Source of the DNA: Candidatus Wolfebacteria bacterium GWA1_42_9
Lineage (GTDB): Bacteria; Patescibacteriota; Minisyncoccia; UBA6257; JAGOQP01
DNA: 23,097 nucleotides
Assembly: GCA_001793775.1 (NCBI GenBank)
Contig: MGIN01000026.1
Location: 3,522 to 26,618, forward strand
Direction of reading: 5' to 3'
Positions 14,926-18,850 of this stretch are shown in pieces; the first letter of the stretch is position 1; each line of letters opens with the position of its first letter. Under the pieces are notes generated by a model. It made no database searches and was not told the origin of the DNA. It saw only the letters and a list, made by a program, of their open reading frames with translations. The translations under genes were made by a program, and so were the position numbers.

Positions 14926-15459
14926 ATGTTCAAATCTAAATATTTAAAAGGGGATAAAGAATATCAAAAGAGAGAAGTCTCTTCGGGGATTGTTGTTTTT
15001 CGGAAATTTGACGATGGCCCGAGATTTCTCCTCCTCTATCGGGGAAATCATCGCTGGAGCTTTCCTCGGGGGAAGATAGAAGAGGGAGAAAGAAGTTTTG
15101 CGGCGGCCTTAAGAGAAGTTAAGGAAGAAACTGGTCTTTCTCGCTCCGATTTGAAATTTATCGGATATTTTAAAGCTTATGAAAATTTTTTGTTCATTAG
15201 AAACAGTCAGAAAGTTTTTAAAACAGTTATTCTCTACTTGGCCGAATCGTCAAAAAACTATATTCGACTCTCTCCGGAACACAAAGGTTACGGTTGGTTT
15301 TCTTGTCGAGAGGCGCTTAGATTTTTTCCCCAAGATAAGTATTTTGACAGCCGGCAAGTTTTAAAAAGAGCCAACAACTATATTATTGGCAGGCACAGAA
15401 GAAAGCCATTTCCTTTTGAGAGAAAGAAAAGTGACGAAAGCCAAAAATCCGCCTCGTGA
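14926..15459 (+). CDS. NUDIX hydrolase
   Basis: A 177-residue protein with a perfect Nudix box, GX5EX7REUXEEXGU, seen as GKIEEGERSFAAALREVKEE followed by TGL (about residues 46-68). The N-terminal SSGIVVFRKFDDGPRFLLLY and the WSFPRGK lead resemble the diadenosine tetraphosphate hydrolase (MutT/Ap4A) subgroup. The family splits nucleoside diphosphates linked to another group, using Mg2+ held by the Glu residues of the box. It starts three bases after the ClpA-like gene and is the last gene of that operon. The C-terminal tail is basic (RRKPFPFERKK), and its final codons form the left arm of the terminator at 15443-15470. The substrate is not assignable. Confidence 0.94.
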   Translation: MFKSKYLKGDKEYQKREVSSGIVVFRKFDDGPRFLLLYRGNHRWSFPRGKIEEGERSFAAALREVKEETGLSRSDLKFIGYFKAYENFLFIRNSQKVFKTVILYLAESSKNYIRLSPEHKGYGWFSCREALRFFPQDKYFDSRQVLKRANNYIIGRHRRKPFPFERKKSDESQKSAS

Positions 15460-15470
15460 GGCGGATTTTT
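15443..15470. terminator. bidirectional rho-independent terminator
   Basis: AAAAATCCGCCTC and GAGGCGGATTTTT are perfect inverted arms around a 2-base GT centre; the A- and T-runs on either side serve both strands. It overlaps the last codons of the NUDIX gene and lies just past the end of the convergent TrmB-type gene. Confidence 0.9.
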
Positions 15471-15493
15471 AGTTTATTTTGTGCCGAGGTTTA

Positions 15494-16234
15494 TTATTTG
15501 AGTAATCTCCAGAGCTCCTCGAATATTAGTCTTTGGGTTTGAGCCAGGTCTTGGTCTTCTATAATCACACTGATCGGAATATTTCTTTCACCTAAGGAAA
15601 TCATCGCTGCCTTATCGGCGTAGATAATAATGTAAGTCGGGGCGCTGTTGTTTTTAGTGAGCCATCTTCTTTCATCCAACCCTCGGAGCTCTCCGCCTCC
15701 TCCCAAAGCAATAACTTTCGTTTTAATCCCGGCCGCAATTCTTCTGTCCGAAAAACTGGCAAAGTTTTTATAAAGATATTTTCTGATATCGGCAGACGAA
15801 TAAACAAAATATTCCTTTTTCTTTTCCTTCTCTATTGTTTTTAAGACGTCTTCCAACACAAACCTCGTCCCAGCAAGACCTTCATATATTCTTATTGCCG
15901 GTTTTTTTCTTGATTGGGTTTTCATTCCCTGAAGTACTGGCAGAGATTTGATTAATTCCTTTCTGAGAGTCACCAGTCTCCGTCTCTCGTCTTTAAAAAG
16001 ATGTTTTAGAACTTCGGGATCTTCGGCAATAAAATGTTTGCGGCCTTTATGTTCTGAACGACTTCCCAGGCCTCGCTTCATAAGCTTTTTAAGCGATTCA
16101 TAAACCGTACCTCTGTTAATCTCTGTCTCCGCAGCGATGTGTCGAATTGAGGCTGGCCCAGTTCCCAAAAGTGTCAAATAAACCTCCGCTTCTTTCTGAC
16201 TTAAACCCAACTGCGTTAAAAATTTGTCGGGCAT
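15494..16234 (-). CDS. TrmB-family transcriptional regulator
   Basis: A 246-residue protein. Residues 5-70 form a winged helix-turn-helix (LGLSQKEAEVYLTLLGTGPA, then HIAAETEINRGTVYESLKKL), the usual TrmB N-terminal DNA-binding domain. A coiled stretch (RRRLVTLRKELIKSLPVL) links it to a C-terminal PLD-like fold starting at IRIYEGLAGTRFVLEDVL and running to the end, with IIYADKAAMISLG in the middle; in many TrmB-like regulators of this short type that domain has no enzymatic residues. TrmB proteins are best known as sugar-responsive regulators in archaea but are widespread in small bacterial genomes. It is a single-gene unit between two terminators, preceded by a palindromic region that may be its own operator. 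Confidence 0.92.
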   Translation of the reverse strand: MPDKFLTQLGLSQKEAEVYLTLLGTGPASIRHIAAETEINRGTVYESLKKLMKRGLGSRSEHKGRKHFIAEDPEVLKHLFKDERRRLVTLRKELIKSLPVLQGMKTQSRKKPAIRIYEGLAGTRFVLEDVLKTIEKEKKKEYFVYSSADIRKYLYKNFASFSDRRIAAGIKTKVIALGGGGELRGLDERRWLTKNNSAPTYIIIYADKAAMISLGERNIPISVIIEDQDLAQTQRLIFEELWRLLK

Positions 16235-16289
16235 ATTAGCAATTTATCATTATTTTTTATCGACCTTTATCACCTATCATCTAAGAATA

Positions 16290-16318
16290 AGAATAATCTA
16301 ATTAAAAACCCCTGTCAA
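16290..16318 (-). promoter_or_regulatory. putative promoter of the TrmB-type regulator gene
   Basis: On the minus strand TTGACA (16313-16318, perfect -35), a 17-base spacer and TATTCT (16290-16295, four of six) lie about 55 bases before the ATG. The -35 is one arm of the TGTCAA-GT-TTGACA palindrome, consistent with repression by a factor bound there. Confidence 0.5.
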
Positions 16319-16358
16319 GTTTGACAAGGACATATTTGACAGATATATAGAGGTCAAA
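16313..16358. promoter_or_regulatory. operator-like array of TTTGAC half-sites
   Basis: The palindrome TGTCAA-GT-TTGACA (16313-16326) is followed by a third half-site, TTTGACA (16335-16341), and an inverted fourth, GTCAAA (16353-16358). The last two face each other across 11 bases including TATATA. On the plus strand TTGACA (16321-16326) plus 17 bases plus TATATA also resembles a promoter, but no plus-strand gene follows. Autoregulation by the adjacent TrmB-type protein is the simplest reading. Confidence 0.5.
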
Positions 16359-16377
16359 CCACGCTTTTTAAATTAAT

Positions 16378-16413
16378 AAAAAAACAACCCGATATTGCAT
16401 TAGGTTGTTTTTT
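16378..16413. terminator. terminator after rplT
   Basis: AAAAAACAACC and GGTTGTTTTTT form perfect arms around a loop of about 14 bases, directly after the rplT stop (minus strand). The long A and T runs make it usable in both directions. It separates the ribosomal operon from the TrmB-type gene. Confidence 0.82.
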
Positions 16414-16420
16414 GTCGTCT

Positions 16421-16765
16421 TTACTTTGCTTTTTCCGCGATATTTTTAAAAACAGCCGGGTATTTTCTGGCAATTTCCGCCAAAATCTTTCTGTCTATTT
16501 CAATCTTATTTTTTCTTAATCCGGCAATTAGTTTGCTGTAGGTCAATCCGTTTTGGCGGGCGGCGGCGTTAATCTGAACTTGCCAGAGAGCGCGATAATT
16601 TCTCTTTTTTTCTTTGCGGCCGCGAAAAGCGTGGGTGCCGGCGTGAAGCAGAGCCTCTTTGGCAGCTCTCTCTTTACTCTTTCTTCCCCAGCGAAAGCCC
16701 TTGACTCTTTTTAAAAGTCTTTCTCTTTTCTTATGAGCCAAAACTCCTCTTTTTACTCTTGTCAT
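16421..16765 (-). CDS. rplT: 50S ribosomal protein L20
   Basis: A 114-residue protein with the full L20 pattern: a basic N-terminus TRVKRGVLAHKKRERLLKR, KGFRWGRKSKERAAKEALLH, the RGRKEKKRNYRALWQVQINA block, and the C-terminal globular part with ARQNGLTYSKLIAGL and IEIDRKILAEIA. L20 binds 23S rRNA early in large-subunit assembly and is essential for it. It is the third gene of infC-rpmI-rplT, the conserved bacterial order. The ATG is preceded directly by a palindrome-bounded element (16780-16862) with no Shine-Dalgarno motif; only the small hairpin word GCTA-AAGCG-TAGC lies within the last bases before the start. Confidence 0.97.
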   Translation of the reverse strand: MTRVKRGVLAHKKRERLLKRVKGFRWGRKSKERAAKEALLHAGTHAFRGRKEKKRNYRALWQVQINAAARQNGLTYSKLIAGLRKNKIEIDRKILAEIARKYPAVFKNIAEKAK

Positions 16766-16779
16766 ATGCTAAAGCGTAG

Positions 16780-16862
16780 CGATGCAAATATACAAATTTA
16801 TTAATAATACTAATATTTTTCCCCTCATTTGTATAATTAATATCATTCGTATATTGGCATCG
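16780..16862. repeat. palindrome-bounded intergenic element, copy 1 (between rpmI and rplT)
   Basis: The left end CGATGCAAATATACAAAT is a near-perfect reverse complement of the right end ATTCGTATATTGGCATCG, giving terminal inverted repeats of about 18 bases around an 83-base A+T-rich element. The 5-6 bases before and the word CATATGCTAAAGCGTAG next to it are shared with copy 2 at 17068-17153. It fills almost the whole rpmI-rplT gap. MITE-like in shape; no coding capacity. Confidence 0.7.
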
Positions 16863-16873
16863 ATACTTTTGAC

Positions 16874-17053
16874 TTATAATGTTCCCGGTTTTCCAAAGAT
16901 TCTCCTTCTTAGAAAATTGGCGTTGGTTGATCTCTTTTTTCTTTTCAACTGAACCGAACTTTTTTTAGCTAAAAAATGACCCTGAGCCGTTTTTCTTCGG
17001 ATGAGTTTCTTGTTCTTGGTGATTCTGATTCTAGTGGTGATGGATTTCTTCAT
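16874..17053 (-). CDS. rpmI: 50S ribosomal protein L35
   Basis: A 59-residue, strongly basic protein. The central IRRKTAQGHFLAKKSS followed by KRKKRSTNANF matches the L35 core (RRK-GH-L-KKS-RKR pattern). The N-terminus MKKSITTRIRITKNKKLI is a few residues shorter than in many L35 proteins, which begin with MPKMKTH. The ATG (complement of 17051-17053) and TAA stop (complement of 16874-16876) give a complete frame. It sits between infC and rplT, the standard place, and is bordered on both sides by copies of the same palindrome-bounded element. Loss or change of this small gene would be easy to miss because it is under 200 bases. Confidence 0.92.
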   Translation of the reverse strand: MKKSITTRIRITKNKKLIRRKTAQGHFLAKKSSVQLKRKKRSTNANFLRRRIFGKPGTL

Positions 17054-17067
17054 ATGCTAAAGCGTAG

Positions 17068-17153
17068 CGATGCGAATATACAAATTTACTAATTATACAA
17101 ATATTATCTAAGTAATTTATTGGTATCATTAGTACATTCGCAGATTGGCATCG
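17068..17153. repeat. palindrome-bounded intergenic element, copy 2 (between infC and rpmI)
   Basis: CGATGCGAATATACAAAT at the left is mirrored, with four mismatches in 18 positions, by ATTCGCAGATTGGCATCG at the right, enclosing 86 bases. Its left end and flank are almost identical to copy 1 over about 38 bases (one mismatch), while the middle has diverged. It fills the infC-rpmI gap from the end of infC to the rpmI start. Confidence 0.7.
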
Positions 17154-17156
17154 ATA

Positions 17157-17681
17157 CTATTTCCTAGCAATTTGCATGACTATTCCTTTGCCTCCGGATC
17201 TTTGAGGCATTGTCACTTTGTACTCCGCTTCAATCATCTTGAGAAATTCTTCCAGACGACCCGTGGCCCACTCCCGATTATATTTCTCCCGGCCTCTTAA
17301 AAAAATCATTATCTCTACCTTGTGACCTTCCAGAAGAAACTCTTCAACCTTTTTAGCTTTGATTTTGAGGTCATTTTTGGCGGATCGAGGGGTAATTCTG
17401 ACCTGCTTTAACTCTTCTTTGCTCTGGTGGGCTCTTTGTTTTTTTTCTTCTTTTTTTTGTTGATAGCGGAACTTGTCAAAACTGATGATTTTGGCTACCG
17501 GGGGATTGGCGGTCGGGGCGATTTCAATAACATCCAGTCCCTGCTCCTGGGCCAATTTAAGAGCTTCTTCCTTAGTCATCACTCCCAAATTCTTTCCGGC
17601 GCTGTCAACCACTCTTAAACTGACGGCGGTTATCTGGTGATTGATTCTAAAATGTTTAGTAACTATATTCCTTAGCTTAAT
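17157..17681 (-). CDS. infC: translation initiation factor IF-3 (non-canonical start)
   Basis: The frame contains both IF3 domains: N-domain GVMTKEEALKLAQEQGLDVI with PTANPPVAKIISFDKFRYQQ, a basic linker, and C-domain KQVRITPRSAKNDLKIKAKK with IMIFLRGREKY. IF3 keeps the subunits apart and checks the initiator tRNA. The first ordinary start is a GTG at 17612, giving 151 residues, but the conserved IF3 N-terminus (FRINHQITAVSLRVVD) lies upstream of it in frame, where no ATG, GTG or TTG exists before the stop at 17691-17693. The gene therefore probably starts at an AUU (17679-17681, as listed) or AUA (17664-17666), as known for infC AUU in E. coli. An AAGGA lies at about 17668-17672. The exact start is uncertain. 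Confidence 0.93.
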   Translation of the reverse strand: MKLRNIVTKHFRINHQITAVSLRVVDSAGKNLGVMTKEEALKLAQEQGLDVIEIAPTANPPVAKIISFDKFRYQQKKEEKKQRAHQSKEELKQVRITPRSAKNDLKIKAKKVEEFLLEGHKVEIMIFLRGREKYNREWATGRLEEFLKMIEAEYKVTMPQRSGGKGIVMQIARK

Positions 17682-17697
17682 TTTAATTTTTTATAAC

Positions 17698-17761
17698 AAT
17701 TCGCATGTGCGCGTTCGCATTGCCGAAGCATCGGCGGAGGCGCACTGTTCGCATACGAATT
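17698..17761 (-). repeat. nested stem-loop in the infC leader
   Basis: Three nested arm pairs are seen: AATTCGCATG (17698-17707) with CATACGAATT (17752-17761), which pair fully on the minus-strand RNA if one G-U is allowed; GTGCGC (17707-17712) with GCGCAC (17740-17745); and GCCGA (17722-17726) with TCGGC (17731-17735) around an AGCA tetraloop. It lies upstream of infC, so it would be in the leader if transcription starts further right. Words such as TTCGCAT/ATACGAAT are shared with the elements beside rpmI. Confidence 0.5.
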
Positions 17762-17775
17762 TTGAACACTAAGAG

Positions 17776-17802
17776 ATTATCATAAGGAAAAAGAGTTTGC
17801 AA
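17776..17802 (-). promoter_or_regulatory. possible infC operon promoter
   Basis: On the minus strand TTGCAA (17797-17802, four of six) and GATAAT (17776-17781, five of six) are 15 bases apart, shorter than the usual 16-18. It lies just after the terminator at 17813-17835 and before the leader stem-loop, the expected place for an operon promoter. Confidence 0.25.
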
Positions 17803-17812
17803 ATATAAACAG

Positions 17813-17835
17813 AAAAGACCCGTCAAGGGTCTTTT
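17813..17835 (-). terminator. terminator, distal copy
   Basis: AAAAGACCC and GGGTCTTTT are perfect arms around five bases. On the minus strand it follows the duplicated tmRNA 3' fragment, copying the arrangement at the true ssrA end. It would stop readthrough from ssrA before infC. Confidence 0.8.
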
Positions 17836-17836
17836 A

Positions 17837-17857
17837 TTTGTGGAGGCGGGGAGATTG
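17837..17857 (-). pseudogene. duplicated fragment of the tmRNA 3' end
   Basis: These 21 bases are identical to 18018-18038, the acceptor and part of the T-arm at the 3' end of ssrA. No other part of a tmRNA or tRNA accompanies them, so this is not a functional RNA. Like the real end, it is followed (minus strand) by a GACCC-GGGTC terminator. The unit looks like one side of a direct duplication enclosing 160 bases. Confidence 0.7.
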
Positions 17858-17866
17858 GCTCCGACT

Positions 17867-17976
17867 AAAATTTTGTCGCCACAAAATTTTGTCTAGCCGC
17901 CGCCTCGCGTCCCGATATACTTATCGGGACAAGCTCCGGCGTTCAATCTCCCACGAAAGCAAAGCAATTTGCTTTC
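17867..17976. repeat. cluster of three perfect tetraloop hairpins
   Basis: Three perfect inverted repeats with four-base loops follow one another: AAAATTTTGT-CGCC-ACAAAATTTT (17867-17890), GTCCCGATA-TACT-TATCGGGAC (17909-17930) and GAAAGCAAA-GCAA-TTTGCTTTC (17955-17976). They are unrelated in sequence. Between the second and third lies GTTCAATCTCCC (17941-17952), an exact inverted copy of tmRNA T-arm bases 18030-18041. The cluster lies wholly between the two copies of the tmRNA 3' end. Confidence 0.75.
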
Positions 17977-17985
17977 TCGCCCATC

Positions 17986-18022
17986 ACAAACGTAAAAGAC
18001 CCTTTAAGGGTCCTACGTTTGT
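17986..18022 (-). terminator. ssrA terminator
   Basis: Outer arms ACAAACGTA (17986-17994) and TACGTTTGT (18014-18022) enclose GACCC-TTTAA-GGGTC. On the minus strand the inner stem is followed by TTTT. The outer stem begins at the last base of the mature tmRNA, so the terminator directly abuts the RNA. Confidence 0.75.
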
Positions 18023-18335
18023 GGAGGCGGGGAGATTGAACTCCCGTCCAAGAATTTCTTTGAAAACAATCTACAGACGTAGCCTCTAAAAGAGGCAAAA
18101 TTGCTTCCTGGTTGTTTTTAACTAAATTTTGGACAAGAAGCCATCCCTAATTCAGCGAGTCTGCTTTATAACACCAGTGATCCTCTAGCAGGCATCAAGG
18201 GCTGATGGGCATTTAGGCAAAAGCCAATGCCGGTGCAACATTTCTGTTGGCAATTGTTGTTTTGGTGATTTTGACAAGTTCACCAACTTGATCTGCTGTT
18301 TTCAAAGAGGCGTTCTTGTCGAAGCGTGCGCCCCC
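18022..18335 (-). ncRNA. ssrA: transfer-messenger RNA (tmRNA)
   Basis: The minus strand gives a complete one-piece tmRNA of about 314 bases. The acceptor stem GGGGGCG (5', 18329-18335) pairs with CGCCTCC (3', 18023-18029) with a G-U at the third pair, the alanine identity element. The 5' part has GCTTCGAC as expected for the D-region. The long helix P2 forms between CTTTGAAAACA and TGTTTTCAAAG. PK1 is seen as CAAGTT-GGTGA-AACTTG with TCACC pairing to the loop. The tag frame follows. The T-stem GGGAG/CTCCC is perfect, with TTCAAT as a six-base loop. CCA is not encoded; it must be added. It lies eight bases downstream of smpB on the same strand and probably shares its transcript. Confidence 0.95.
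18213..18251 (-). other. tmRNA tag-peptide reading frame
   Basis: Starting at the likely resume codon GCC (18249-18251), the frame reads ANRNVAPALAFA and ends at TAA (18213-18215). The resume codon follows the last PK1 strand by about 12 bases, the usual distance. The tag ends in ALAFA instead of the common ALAA. The frame is open further upstream, so the resume position is inferred from PK1 spacing and the Ala-Asn start. Confidence 0.75.
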
Positions 18336-18343
18336 ATATGCTA

Positions 18344-18784
18344 TTACGATTTCAAGCGGCGGTTTATCTCTCTTTTCGAATCTCTTTGTTTTATTTTTTC
18401 TCTCTTGTCTGATTTGGTTTTTCCTCTAGCAATGCCGATTTCTATCTTTATCTTACCTCCCTTATTATACAACTTTATGGGCACGATTGTCAATCCTTTT
18501 TCCCGGGACTTGCCAATGAGATGTTTTATCTCGTTTTTGTGGAGGAGCAGTCGTCGGGAGCGATTTTCATCGTAATCTTGAGGAGCGTTCTTTTTTTGAA
18601 AGGGGTGGATAGAGGCGCCTACCAGCCAGCCCTCGTTATTATAGATTTTTACATAAGCTCCGGCTAAGGCGGCCTTACCGGCTCTGATTGCCTTTACCTC
18701 AAAGCCCCGCAGCTCCAGCCCGGCTTCGAATTTTTCCAGAATCTGATAGTCAAAGAAAGCTTTTTTATTTTCCGCTAAGCTCAT
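18344..18784 (-). CDS. smpB: SsrA-binding protein SmpB
   Basis: A 146-residue protein with clear SmpB features: NKKAFFDYQILEKFEAGLEL and RGFEVKAIRAGKAALAGAYV in the OB-fold, the NEGWLVGASIHPF segment, the RSRRLLLHKNEIKHLIGKSR helix, and the GLTIVPIKLYNKGGKIKIEI strands followed by GIARGKTKSDKRE. The basic C-terminal tail (RDSKREINRRLKS) enters the empty mRNA channel in the trans-translation complex. SmpB binds the tRNA-like part of tmRNA and delivers it, with EF-Tu, to stalled ribosomes. The gene sits directly upstream of ssrA on the same strand. Its start has no Shine-Dalgarno motif. TAGAAT about 14 bases upstream could be a -10. Confidence 0.96.
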   Translation of the reverse strand: MSLAENKKAFFDYQILEKFEAGLELRGFEVKAIRAGKAALAGAYVKIYNNEGWLVGASIHPFQKKNAPQDYDENRSRRLLLHKNEIKHLIGKSREKGLTIVPIKLYNKGGKIKIEIGIARGKTKSDKREKIKQRDSKREINRRLKS

Positions 18785-18815
18785 ATTTGGTAATTTTATT
18801 CTACTCTTTTTGATG

Positions 18816-18844
18816 TTGGATTTCTAATAACGGAGAGATATACT
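18816..18844 (+). promoter_or_regulatory. possible promoter of the cysteine-rich protein gene
   Basis: TTGGAT (18816-18821, three of six), a 17-base spacer and TATACT (18839-18844, five of six) end six bases before the ATG at 18851. If used, transcription would start at or just before the ATG and the mRNA would be nearly leaderless. A GGAG at 18832-18835 is 15 bases from the ATG, too far to be a standard Shine-Dalgarno site. Confidence 0.35.
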
Positions 18845-18850
18845 TGTTTT

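Noticed and set aside
16321..16346. A plus-strand promoter (TTGACA-17-TATATA) driving a gene
   Set aside because: No plus-strand coding frame or known RNA follows it; it is better explained by the palindromic half-sites, though a small transcript cannot be excluded.
17837..17857. A second tmRNA or tRNA gene
   Set aside because: Only the 3' acceptor and part of a T-arm are present; no 5' half, D-arm or anticodon is found nearby.
17867..17976. A CRISPR array
   Set aside because: The three hairpins have different sequences and no regular repeat-spacer pattern; no cas genes are present in the window.
17838..18089. Plus-strand frame across the hairpin cluster and tmRNA 3' part
   Set aside because: The region is explained by tmRNA, terminators and palindromes on the other strand; the translation is basic, low-complexity and unlike a protein family.
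18288..18575. Plus-strand frame across the ssrA 5' end and smpB
   Set aside because: It is antisense to two confident genes and shows no motif.
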